Notes: generated from the sequence alone by a model not told the origin. Positions 45,528 through 56,284 are shown, counted from the stretch's first letter. The stretch: DNA of 64,000 nucleotides from Silene conica (GCA_029255685.2 CM055319.2:12324747-12388746); one strand, 5' to 3'. Translations and numbers: made by a program.

Positions 45528-47983
45528 TGATGAGTACTATTTTGGTATTGTTTTACCCCTCATTTATACCTTAATCTGACTCGATTTTGTGTGCTTAATT
45601 GATTAATAAGCTCATTTATTAACTAATTTATAATAATTAGTCATATTAGTTTAGATATAATATTTATTTGTATTTATGCGTAATTTTAGCATTATTATTA
45701 TTATTTTATTAATTTAACGCACATGTGAGACGAAAATGTGAGACAGGAATGTGAAAAGGGAAAGTGAGGCGGAAGGGCAAGACGGTATTATGAGATGAAA
45801 TGGCTAAATCTTGAAAAATAAGCCGAGTGTAGAATTTAGACGCAAATACCAAGCTATCAGCCAAATATGCGACGGTCTTTGCTGAGTATGTGATATGACT
45901 TCCGGCCACCGTAACAACCACCGCTTACCACCATTGGCTACCCCATACTTCCACCTTCACAACCATATCACCCATGACCACCACAAACCACCATGGCAGC
46001 CACCACGAGCCCCTCAACCTTCCTTGTCCACAAACAAAATTTGCCAAGTATGAAAAATAAACTAAGTAAATGAGCAGCTGTAACTTGCGACGGTCTTTGC
46101 TCAACATCTGATACCCCCTATGGCCACCATGGCAGCAACCACTAACCACCATTGACCACCCTATACTTCCACCTTCACAACCCAACCTCTCATAACCACC
46201 AACGACCAATATGCCAGCCACCACGACCTCCCCTATACCCCCTGTCCACACACATTCAAATCACAACCCTTTTCGCGCGACCAACTTTCAGCCACCATTA
46301 CAGCCACCTCCGGCCACCATATTAGCCACCCATAACCGTCACCTACATCCCCTCATATCCAGCTCATCATAACTACCATCTACGCCCACCGCCGACCATC
46401 AATGTAGCAGCCACGGCTAAGTCTTCTAGCCCCGCGCGCGCTGCACTTCCCCTGTTTTGCTCTGAGACGGGTACCCGGCTGCCGCTCTTCTCGCCGGCTC
46501 CCACCACCCTCAATTTACTCCCTTTTGTTCCAGGAGGCTGCCAGCCGGTGATCCACCGGCCGCCGGCGAGCCGGCCGGCGAGGACATACTGTTTTGCGTT
46601 GTGTCGACTTGCTGCGTGAGGAGGCTGTTGTTTTTTTTGTTACTTTTATTACAATTATTATTACTAGTATTATTATTATTAGTAGTAGTATGACTACTAG
46701 TACATAGGTTTAGTACAATTATTATGATTAGAATTATTATTGTTATTTCTAATTAGCCCCTTTAATCTTGTAATTAGAGAGAGTCATATATAAAACTCTT
46801 CTTTCATTTGTAAGATAGGAGTATTCACAATTTAGAACTATCTTAGATTAGACTATCATTAGACTAGAAAATTAGCCTCTCAAATATGTAAGAACCCTAG
46901 TTCAAGTAATTTTCCTTCTTTCATTTCCTTCAATCTTTCTTTAATAATTAGTTTAATTAGTCTTTAGTTTATTCAAATTAGACAATTGTTTGGGTTGTAA
47001 TTTTGGAAGACAAGAAGACATTCATCCTCCATATTTCAATCCAAGTTTCCTCCTTTAATTTAAGTTGGTATATTTCTTACCTTAATTTCATCTTATTTCA
47101 GTTGTTTACATGTTTTCTATTTCATCTTCCATTGTTTATTTAATCTTGTTACTAACTATGTTTTACATAGTTAGTATTGTGTTATTTTTGTTTATCATGT
47201 GTGAGTAGCTTAATCTAGGGTTAAAGGGAACCTCTTGTGGGATTAGTGGGTCGAACTTTAGTCGTGTTTTGAATGCTAATTGTTATGGGTAATTCGTCTT
47301 TAATCTTTTGCACACAAGGTGTTTGTGGAAATGCCCAAGCGAGAGCTTGAGTAATTCCACTCTTATTATTAGCTATTCTTCGAAACGAGAGTTTTAGACT
47401 AGTTAGTATAATGCTTATGCTTTGCCTAGACAAAATACCCATGTTCATAGCTTCAATTGTTTACATATTTCGTTGGATGTTGGTCTCTTATCTTTTGCTT
47501 TGAACATGTTGTCGGATTGCTTGGACGAAAGTTCGGCTCTCCTTGTGTTTGGTTAGACTTGCTTGCGGCGAGAGTCGGGCTTAATTAGTTGGACCGTACT
47601 AGATAAGTGGGTTGGGATTAGTTAGGACGAGAGTTCAACTAGACTTGACCCAAGGACCGCCTCATATCGAGAGATAGGGACACACCTAGCCTTCACCCTC
47701 CGTTATTCCTTCTATTCGATTTAGACTAGACCCCTCCTACTTGAGTGACCCCGAGACCCTAGACTTTTCTCTCATTGTGTTTACTTAGTTGTTTATTTAA
47801 TTTATGTTGTTAGTTTAGAATTTAGAATACAAATCATTCTTGTTGACCGACTAAACTAGAACTAAACTGAGACTTATAGCCTAACCCCACCATCCTTTGG
47901 GTTCGACCCTAAATTATACTACTTAATTTGGGAGTTTATAAATTGTTTTTGGTGCCGGAATTGACGACAAAACCCGGCCATCA
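45528..47983 (+). repeat. 3' LTR of the gag-only Athila-type element
   Basis: 2,456 bp, about 99.5% like the 5' LTR by eye. Ends CCCGGCCATCA followed by GCTGG. Confidence 0.92.
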
Positions 47984-47988
47984 GCTGG

Positions 47989-49571
47989 GAACCCCTGTAG
48001 CGTATTTTTGATTTGTAAATCGTTCGTAACTTTTAATCAGTTGATCGGTTTTGATTGAAACTCGTTCCTTGTATCTTTGATACGTATTTGAGGTCCCCGG
48101 AGGACGGGCGACACTATATTGGGTTCGGGAATGGAGTGAGGATAGAGACCCCCCGGTCGGGTAACCGAAAGGGAAACCGGCTCTCCCTCGTCTTAGTTCC
48201 CGGGATCAATTAAGTGTCAATTAGTGGTTTAAGAAGTTAGAACTATAGGTTAGTTTCTATCTTTGGATGCTAATGATTGAGTTGGATGTCGCGTGGTGGG
48301 ATATGTGTTAAGCTCACCTCTGGACCCACTACGTGTTTTGTATGTCGCGTGACGGGATATGTGTTAAGCTCACCTCTGGACCCGTTACGTGTTTTGCTTG
48401 TGGCGTGTCAGGATATGTGTTAAGCTCACCTCTGGACCTGACACGTGATCGGTTGTCGTACACGGGATATGTGTTAAGCTCACCTCTGGACCCGTTGTAC
48501 GATAGCTGTGTATTGGGATATGTGTTAAGTTCACCTCTGGACCCAATACTTGTTTGTAGCATTGGGATATGTGTTAAGCTCACCTCTGGACCCTTTGCTT
48601 ATGGATGTATGTTGGGATATGTGTTAAGCTCACCTCTGGACCCGACATTTGTTTGTAGTGGGATATGTGTTAAGCTCACCTCTGAACCCACTACTGAATT
48701 GTGATTAGGGATATGTGTTAAGTTCACCTCTGGACCCTTTACTTGATTTGCATGTTGGGATATGTGTTAAGTTCACCTCTGGACCCGACATTGTTTGGTA
48801 GTGGGATATGTGATAAGTTCACCTCTGGACCCATTGCTAGTGTTTATTGATGTTTATATCTGCTTGCCTTGAGATTGGTACAGTGTAAGATATGCATGAT
48901 GAAGTTGATGATTATATTGCTTGAGTTATAGTTTGTTCATCCAAGGCATTGGATGACTCTTGGATCGGTTTCGTAAATAGTTGGATTGAAAGACCCCCCG
49001 ACTGGGTAACCAGTAGGGAAACCGGCTCTCCTTCCTAACGGTTTATGAAGTTGGTTGAGAGTCGTGCATTAGTATTGCAGGATAGTATGAGAACAGTTGA
49101 TGAGATGTTTATGCTTCACATGTTTATATATGATGGAGTATTCTGTATTGCTTTACGTGTTACGTGTCGTTACAAAAGGTGGCTAGGAGAACTCTAGTCA
49201 CTCCCCACTGATTCTGGCGTACATGTTTTCATGTATGTAGGTACATGCAGGTTGGATCGGGGTTCACTTGAGAGCTAGCGAGTGATGATCCTTTCATCAT
49301 ATGACTTACACGTTTATCGATTAGCTAGACTCTTGGTTTTTGATACAGTTATCTTATGGTGCCTGTAGGGATGTTCCATCCCAGGCTTTGTATTGTATTT
49401 TGGTTTCCTTACTTAGAACTATTATACTTATCTATTTTGTTTATATCAGTTTTCAGTTTCGGTTTCAGTTTAATTCTTCTCGCATGTTGTTTATGTTTAA
49501 AAAGTTTTAATTCTGCTGCATTTTTAGTAATTTGTATGTTATAAATTTCCGCTTTCGCGAGGGGTTTTACA
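47989..49571 (+). repeat. right LTR of the gypsy element, second piece
   Basis: Continues from 39333. Ends GGGGTTTTACA. GUAA-loop hairpins at about 48158-48169 and 49000-49014 and the eleven-unit array at 48292-48840 correspond to those of the left LTR. Confidence 0.85.
48292..48840 (+). repeat. tandem hairpin array, eleven units, right LTR
   Basis: Same core as 16368-16866. Arms in order: CGTGGTGGG/CCCACTACG, CGTGACGGG/CCCGTTACG, CGTGTCAGG/CCTGACACG, CGTACACGGG/CCCGTTGTACG, GTATTGGG/CCCAATAC, GCATTGGG/CCCTTTGC, ATGTTGGG/CCCGACAT, GTAGTGGG/CCCACTAC, GATTAGGG/CCCTTTAC, ATGTTGGG/CCCGACAT, GTAGTGGG/CCCATTGC. Nine of the eleven pair along most of their length if G.U is allowed; the sixth and ninth are weak. 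Confidence 0.85.
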
Positions 49572-49592
49572 GTATACGTATATGACTCATCA
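49572..49592 (-). mobile_element. Athila-type solo LTR, small right piece
   Basis: Completes the solo LTR at 13358-14743 and ends ACTCATCA. Followed by ACTAT, partner of GCTAT at 13353. Confidence 0.55.
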
Positions 49593-49597
49593 ACTAT

Positions 49598-49833
49598 ATC
49601 TGTTGGAGAGGCCTACTCTTCATTTCTTCACCTTTTCTTCCCATCTTACTTCAAAACCGCTTTAATTTCTCCTGTTTCTTCTCTCTTGCCTCAAATCCTA
49701 CAAGATGAACAAAAAACACGTAGAATAGAGAAATTGGACAATAAATGAAAGTAATAACACGCAAAACGATATCGAAACAAGATCAAAAACAAAGGAAAAT
49801 GAGGGAAAAACATGAAAAAATTAAGGCTCATCA
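49598..49833 (-). mobile_element. Athila-type element, 3' LTR (right piece)
   Basis: Ends GGCTCATCA at 49833, that is TGATGAGCC on the minus strand, preceded there by the polypurine tract GGCTTAAGTGTGGGGAATTA (49834-49853). This fixes the orientation as minus. Confidence 0.65.
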
Positions 49834-50397
49834 TAATTCCCCACACTTAAGCCTTACTCGTCCTCGAGTAAGTAATCAAAAACTAAGCCCCTTATTCAAA
49901 ACAAAAACATAACTAACTAAGCTAATAAAAGTCTAATCGGGTTTAGCTACACCTGTATCCCTTTCAACTCACAATTTGACATCCATGAGGTTGAATGCCC
50001 TATTGCAAGGCAAGTTTGGTCTTACTACAAAACTTTCGATACATCCAATCAACTAAGAACGTATGAACAAACAAGATCCATCACAAAAATCCAACCGATT
50101 TCTTCATCTATCTAAGCAGGGTTTAGAAAATTGATATCGCCAAATTATAAGAAACCAACATTGATATAGCCAAATTCCATAATTCAAGCTCAAGCAACCA
50201 ACATTGATATCGAGGTGTCAAATCAATAATTCAAGCTCAAGCAACCAACATTGATATCGCTAAATTCCAAGAAACGAATTCAAGGCGGGAAATATGAAGT
50301 ACAAAGTTAGACTTCTTAGATTGACATGACCACTCAAGATTCGACTTCATGCTAAGCCCTTGACCAAAAAAGAAACCTAAGTACCAACTCTCACGGG

Positions 50398-51682
50398 TGT
50401 TGGAGGAAGTGTCCTCGACAATAATGCGTTGACATAATTAAAACTCATTTGAATGAAACACAACTGGGAATATTACTCTTTTAAAGTCGACTGATCAACA
50501 TTTATCGATAATGATTGGTTGTCTAGAGTTTGACATTATCGTCATATGATGGTGGTGTTCAGTTGATCCCTTAAGGTCATATCTTTAGGGAATTCCGTTT
50601 CAATGGAATAATTAATTAATATCGTATTGGATGCGAATTAATTAAAGACTGGAAACTTGGAAATGATTTTACGTGACGAATATTGTTATAATGGGATTAT
50701 AATAATAATGGTCAAAGTAATAAAATTATTTTATTACGCGTTTTATTTACTCGTTTTGGGAAACGATTAAATTGAGAATAAACACGGTTGGTCATAAAAT
50801 TACAAATAGTTGTAATAAAATTATGATATTACATTTTTATAAGATAGTAATTTCGAATTACTAGAGGGATTATTTAAATGTAATGAATTTGTAAATTATG
50901 GATTTTAAAGAGTTAAAATTGCATAATTAACAAATTGAGTCATGTGTTATGAGACATATGTGACATGTTACAAATTAACACAATTGACAAAGATAAAATG
51001 GGTCTATATTAACACCCATTTTCAGCCGTGTAGTATGCTTGTTTGTGAGGATTGTGTGTGTAAGTAAACAAGAGGATTGTGTGTGTCATACATAAAGAAT
51101 ATGTAAGGCATATTGTATGCATTGTGTAAGAGCTAGAAGGCCATGCATTGGCTCCCTCTTGGCTTGGTTTTGGCCGGCCAAATGCTCTCAATTGTGAGCA
51201 ATTTTTGCTCTATATATTACACTACCTACACACCTCAAAACTTACTAGTTGTTTTAGTTGATGCTTGCTCATTTTCTAACACCACAACATATCATTCTCT
51301 ACATTATCAAGGAAAATAGTTTTTCTAGTAAAATTAATTATTTCCATACTAATAATATTAAGAGTAATATTATTATTATTTCTAGTATACTAAATTCAAT
51401 TTTCTAGTAACAAAATTGTTTTTAGTTTGAGATCGGGTCCTTGATAAGAACTTTTGGAGACGGTTTCAATATAAACCGTTACAAGGGTATTTCGGTTCAT
51501 AGAAGACTCGCTAATAGGTGATTATTGAGTATATAAACCTTCTAAAACCAATGTAAGGAAATTTATACTTCTTATGTAATCATCATGCATGCATAAGATA
51601 TAATTAAGTTTTAATAAATAAACTTAAAGAAACAAAACTCATATGAGATATGAGTGTATAATCTGAAATTTGATTTCTAACA
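50398..51682 (+). mobile_element. Ty1/copia solo LTR with perfect target duplication
   Basis: 1,285 bp from TGTTGGAGGAAGTGTCC to GATTTCTAACA, flanked by ACGGG at 50393-50397 and 51683-51687. It contains three-helix copy D. A TATATATTAC stretch near 51211 may be its TATA region. Confidence 0.9.
50486..50567 (+). ncRNA. copia LTR three-helix motif, copy D
   Basis: Outer arms CGACTGATCA (50488-50497) and TGTTCAGTTG (50556-50565) with one G.U and one mismatch. Inner arms CGATAATG (50506-50513) and CATTATCG (50534-50541), perfect. Small palindrome TCATATGA at 50542-50549. The loop keeps GATTGG and CTAGAGTTTGA. Confidence 0.6.
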
Positions 51683-52561
51683 ACGGGTTTCACTCGTCAC
51701 TCAATGAAAGAACGTGGTGATTTTTATGACAAATAGTAATCAAAATCACTCACCTAGCTCGACTTGCGAAGCATGCCCGCAATCTAATATGGTACTCCAT
51801 CCAATTATCCACAAGAGAAATATCATAATGATGCATAAAGAGAACAATAGGGTTGTAACGGGGCTTGGGTTACGTGAAAATGGTTTGGTGCAAGCACCAA
51901 TTTAGCATTTAAGGCAGAAAGCCCAAGAATGATTGCCAACTTTCATCCAACTCCTTATTGTAACAATTAAGTAACGTCTATGCCCTAACATCGGTTTCAA
52001 CAAAAAACGTGCAAAAATTACATAACCCGACTTATTTTGGAAAAATCAAAACTCGTCACAAACCCTTGAAACGGTGCTTATTTAAACACAACGAACAACA
52101 TCCACACCCAAACAAAAGATTTGAAAACCAAATCAAGGCAAAAGCTGTGTAAACCCGCCGGTTCAATTGGAAAAACATCAAAAGACCTTCTTATTTTAGC
52201 AACGGTTTTTTCTATCCCTTATTGATGCAAAGAAGGTGTTGCTAGCCTTTTTCTTTTTCTTTTCATTTTCTTTTCGAAGCAAATATATACAAACACAATA
52301 CTTCCTCTTTTTTAGGTTTTGCAAAACTTTTCTCATTTTTTTTCTTTCTTTTTGTTTTTCATCTCTTTTTCTTTTCTGTTTCTTTGTCTTTTCTTTTTCA
52401 AACTCAAACCTCCATCAACCAAATAAAAAATCTAAGACCACGTGGAAGTGCCCATCTCCCAACATCAAATCCCAAATTCGTCACCAACTTACTACAACAA
52501 TCACAACCATTCTAGATCAAGGAAGGATATTTTTGGGATGTAGTTATTTTGTAATTATGAC

Positions 52562-53657
52562 AAATGAAAAAAGGTAAGGCTCAAAGAGGTGATCCAAAGT
52601 CTGAGTGAATTGCTGGAGTTCGTCCCAACTCGGTCAAATATTATGTACTCGGTCGAGTTAGGCTAACTCTGCCGAGTTGGCGTAACTCGACCGAGCTGGT
52701 CCAAATCGGCCGAGTGCGTTTTTCTGTGTCAGCGTTGCGGTAACCTTATAAATGAATTTCGGAAGTTAAAAACATAATTTACACTAAAAAGTATGTCGCC
52801 TTTCACTTTTCTCTCAAAACCTCTTACCCTAAATCCTTAGAAGTCTTCCTACCGGACTCTACTCGCGCCGATCATCATAGCCTAGTGTCGTCATCGTCAA
52901 GTAAATATTGTATTCGCTAGTAATGTGTTTTGAGATAAGTTATGTTGTGACTATTGTTAGTGATACGTTATATGTTATCTTAGGAGGAGACATAGAAGAA
53001 CGTTGGTAGAACTTATTCGGATCTTAGCCTTACGTGATTTGCCTAAAGATAGGGTTTTCCTACTCAGTTGTTGTTAATTGTAGTTGTGACGATCTCCTTC
53101 TATTCGTATAACTGATATCACCGTGTTGTTGAGTATTTGAATAAGAACATATAACTGAAATCACCGTGATTTGCCTAAAGGTAGGGTTTTCCTACCGGAC
53201 TCTAGTCGCGCAGTGGGGGTTGGTTATGGGACTAAAGGTCGCCACTTGTGAGTTGATGTGATGTGATATCAGTTGGTTGTTAGGGATTTGATACTTCTTA
53301 TTACTTTTGGTAGTGACCGTTTTAGTTGAAACTAACTGACACTTATTGTATGTTATTGTGATAATCCATGGTTATGGTCAGCGGATTCTCGGGTTTTGCG
53401 TTGAGCTTGTTGATGCTGTGGCTAGGAGGATTGGGTCAACACTTCTTTTTTTAGTTTAGTCACAATTTACTTTTATACTTAACTTCCGCAGACATTGTTG
53501 TTTTATTATTCTTTTAAGACAGTTGTATTTCACTTATTTATCTTTTTAATAAGTACTCGTATCTTTACTTTGATATTGTACCTCAGAAAATCGAGATAAT
53601 GACACTTTCATAGTTTGATTGTCATTCATAAAAGTCTTAGGTTATGAGGGTGTTATA
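52562..53657 (+). mobile_element. chromovirus-type LTR (probable 3' LTR of the oldest element)
   Basis: From 52862 it aligns with 9960-10827. Upstream lies a CTCGGTCGAGTT palindrome tract (52628-52712) and a CCTTATAAATG box near 52743. Ends GGTGTTATA. Divergence from the left LTR is large (over 10% by eye), so old. The pairing with 9945-10827 as one element is inference. Confidence 0.6.
52628..52712. repeat. ACTCGACCGAG palindrome tract
   Basis: Words CTCGGTCGAG, CTGCCGAG, CTCGACCGAG and TCGGCCGAG within 85 bp, ending about 30 bp upstream of a TATAAATG box. Same word family as the leader tract at 11236-11420. Confidence 0.75.
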
Positions 53658-54026
53658 ATTATATTTCCTTTGGACGAACATTTGCACCTTAAATTTTAAA
53701 ACGAGTCAACTAGTGAAATATTCAAATAAATGAGACAAATATTTGTTAACCCAAAATATTCTGATTTTTAGAACACTCTACTCCTTCATGCATTTTAAAT
53801 TTATAACAAATAGATCCATCTTCACAAATTATAGATCATCGCACAATACAACTACTTAAAGGTGATCACGTTAAAACAAAATTGAACATTTCACGATAAA
53901 TAACAATAATAAATAAAGATAGCATTTTATTATTATAAAATAACAACGTCTTAAAGTGCTATTTTTTTAAAAACAACATAATTAGTGTTTATCATAAAAT
54001 AATCATTTTTATACGTTATATTAATT
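53658..54026. other. A+T-rich spacer
   Basis: No gene, repeat unit or terminal repeat is recognised. Confidence 0.5.
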
Positions 54027-54205
54027 AGACCATCCCCAAAGCACGCTAATCGGGTCATTAATATTTTTACTCTTAATTTGACCTTAATTATCTTGACCCA
54101 CTTTGAACCGATTTTCATCCTCTCGAACACAATGTCACGGTCTAGGCCATCAATCCAATCATTTTCCACTCATTTTCTAACATTTCCAATCATTTAGTAC
54201 ATTCT
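54027..54205 (-). mobile_element. partial relative of the 522-bp element at 55760-56281
   Basis: Starts GACCATCCCCAA after a TTA. The stretch matches the complement of about 55990-56155 (GGGTCATTAATATTTTTA, CCAATCATTTTCCACTCATTTTC and similar words). The other end was not found. Confidence 0.55.
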
Positions 54206-54618
54206 CCACGCACCCCACCAAAACCCCACTCTTACTTTTTTTATTTATTATTTACTGACATATTATACATAAGTTGTTTTTGTAATTTTTATAAAATAAA
54301 AACTATTCCAATATATTTAGCACATATGGCCAAAAAATTTATTAAATAACGATATTTAAATTTTAAAAAGCTAAAGGACGATTTATTGATAATAAATAAA
54401 AATACTAAAAACATGATTCGACGTATTCTAATCTGTTTATATAAAAATTTAAAAAAACACATTAAATACTAAGAAAAAAACATTTAAAATATTTTAGTTA
54501 CAGAAGTTTTGCCAAATATGTTTAATGAGAATATTATTTAGAGCAATATGGGTGACACGATGACGAATCTCGAATGATATAAGTCAATAACATAGTAACA
54601 CATGTAAGGTCACCACTA

Positions 54619-54985
54619 CCCTGTTCTTTTGGACTGAAACTTAACTGAACTGAACTGAACTGAACTGAACATATAGGAACTGAACTGAACTTATAGGAAC
54701 TGAACTGAACTGAACTTATAGGAACTGAACTGAACTGGACTGAACTTATAGGAACTGAACTGAACTTATAGGAACTGAACTTAACTGAACTTATAGGAAC
54801 TGAACTTAACTGAACTTATAGGAACTGAACTGAACTGGACTGAACTTATAGGAACTGAACTGAACTTATAGGAACTGAACTGAACTGAACTGAACTTATA
54901 GGATCTGAATTGAACATAACTTATAGGATCTGAACTGAACTTATAAAATCCGAACTTAATTAACTTTATTTTAATTTAGGTTAAC

Positions 54986-55028
<43 letters not shown>

Positions 55029-55071
55029 GTTGTTATTATTGTTATTCTTGTTCTTGTTCTTGTTGTTGTTG

Positions 55072-55141
<70 letters not shown>

Positions 55142-55756
55142 CCAATAGATGATATTGATAAAAAATTAATCTAAAACACAATGTAGTTTAAAATATTTTC
55201 AACTTTATATATAATGATTTGTTCATAGTTCATACATTATACTACAATTACATTACGATAAAAAATAATTCACTATTACAAATTTCTCTAACCATTTATT
55301 TTCTCTAACAATGGTGATGAAGAAACTGATTAATGGGAGAGTGACAATTGGCGAGGGTGAGAGAGTCGTATGATGAGTTGTTGTTTTTTGGCATTAATGA
55401 GGATGATAATTTGACATTAATTAGAGAGTAAAAGACGGGTAAATTATTAATGAGTTGTTTTTTTTTATAGATAACGTGTATCGAATAATTAAAGCGAAAT
55501 GTTTGTATCAGTTGTTAAAAATAATACTCCGTATATAACTTTTCTTAATTGAGTTTATATGAACTGAACTGAACTGAATTGAACTTATAGGAACTGAACT
55601 GAACTTATAGGAACTGAACTGAACTGAACTTAAAGGATCTGAACTGAACTGAACTTATAGGAACTGAACTGAATTTATAGGAACTGAACTGAACTGAACT
55701 TATAGGATCTGAAGTGAACTTAAGTTAAGTGACTTGAAGTCCAAAAGAACAGGGCC
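54619..55756 (+). mobile_element. Tourist-like (PIF/Harbinger) element, copy 1
   Basis: Ends CCCTGTTCTTTTGGACT and AGTCCAAAAGAACAGGGCC are inverted repeats; TAA follows at 55757. The body is: an array of ACTGA pentamers with TTATAGGAAC words (54640-54960), a long ATT run (54988-55141), a unique core of about 400 bp, and a second pentamer array (55560-55735). No transposase. At over 1.1 kb it is long for a Tourist-type MITE. The left target site has decayed. Confidence 0.75.
54988..55141. repeat. ATT microsatellite with a GTT/CTT interior
   Basis: Trinucleotide run between the pentamer array and the core of copy 1. The long Asn-rich minus frame here is only this repeat. Confidence 0.95.
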
Positions 55757-55759
55757 TAA

Positions 55760-56281
55760 GACCATGCATCCCCAAGCAAGGTTGCCAAGGAGGTCACGAC
55801 CTTGTTGGGTCACGGTAATTACGTAATTAAGACACTAATTTTGGTGACCTTAAAGTTTTAGAGGTCAATTTGTGACCCTGAAATCAGTTGGTGACCTTTT
55901 TGGTTACCTTGGACGTGTCAAAGTGTTATTGGCTTATTACATTATTTAGTGGGCTAGAGAATATAGTAAATGCTGGGAATGTTGGAAAATGGAAAATGGA
56001 AAATGAGTGAAAAATGATTGGGTTGATGCCCCTAGCGTGACCTTCTGTTAGAGTGGGTGAAAGTGGCTTGAGAGTTAGTCAAGATAATAAGGTGAGATTA
56101 AGATTAAAAATATTGATGACCCGATTTGTGTGACCTTCTGTTTTGGGATGGTCTAAGATCACTACATTATTTTAAGGTCGCCAAAATTATTATAAGGTCA
56201 CCAAACTTAGTTAGTTAATTACGTTATTAGTATGATCAAACAAGGTCGAGACTTCCTTGACAACCTTACTTGGAGATGGTC
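55760..56281 (+). mobile_element. 522-bp MITE between two Tourist-like elements
   Basis: Terminal inverted repeats GACCATGCATCCCCAAGCA... and ...TTACTTGGAGATGGTC (about 30 bp with several differences, including AAGGTTG and CAACCTT). It is preceded by TAA (55757-55759) and followed by TTA (56282-56284), which fits a 3-bp TWA target. No coding capacity. Superfamily PIF/Harbinger is likely from the target size. Confidence 0.7.
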
Positions 56282-56284
56282 TTA

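Larger units (their letters stand above)
39334..47983 (+). mobile_element. gag-only Athila-type Ty3/gypsy element, young
   Basis: LTRs 39334-41785 and 45528-47983 differ at roughly a dozen positions over 2.45 kb (about 0.5%, so a few hundred thousand years at usual plant rates). Target duplication GCTGG at 39329-39333 and 47984-47988. Primer site TGGCGCCGTTGCCGGGGA (aspartate-tRNA type, as in Athila) at 41789. One gag ORF at 41939-43720, then 1.8 kb non-coding, then a polypurine tract AAGTGTGGGGATATT. No pol. It looks whole for a gag-only element. Confidence 0.92.
14749..49571 (+). mobile_element. long-LTR Ty3/gypsy element without recognisable genes (LARD-like)
   Basis: Left LTR 14749-17596 starts TGTAACAGCCC and ends TTTTACA. 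Right LTR starts TGTAAAAGCCC at 38023 and ends at 49571. Flanks TTATA and GTATA form a near-perfect target duplication. The primer site TGGTATCAGAGC follows the left LTR, and the right LTR is preceded by a TTTCGAGGACGAAAC stretch, typical of the pol/3' region of Tekay-like chromoviruses. Without its insertions the internal part is only about 3.4 kb and shows no gag or pol. The LTRs differ by roughly 2% by eye outside the repeat arrays. Two younger elements sit inside it. Confidence 0.8.
49834..52560 (-). mobile_element. Athila-type element, internal 3' non-coding part
   Basis: Begins with a polypurine tract and a CCTTACTCGTCCTCGAGTAAG block, the same signature as 45490-45525 in the gag-only Athila-type element. 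Long T- and C-rich runs (52230-52400) mirror the region after its gag. No gag, pol, primer site or second LTR is found, so the element is truncated. Interrupted by the solo LTR at 50398-51682. The right limit is approximate. Confidence 0.55.

Noticed and set aside
52236-52577. Phe-rich 113-aa frame suggesting a membrane protein
   Set aside because: It is a T-rich tract in the 3' non-coding part of the Athila-type element; the same kind of tract follows gag in the element at 39334.
9945-53657. Certainty that the LTRs at 9945 and 52562 belong to one element
   Set aside because: Kept only as an inference: they are far apart in sequence, no target duplication was found and most of the internal region is missing.
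54981-55181. Asparagine-rich 66-aa open frame
   Set aside because: It is the ATT microsatellite read on the minus strand.
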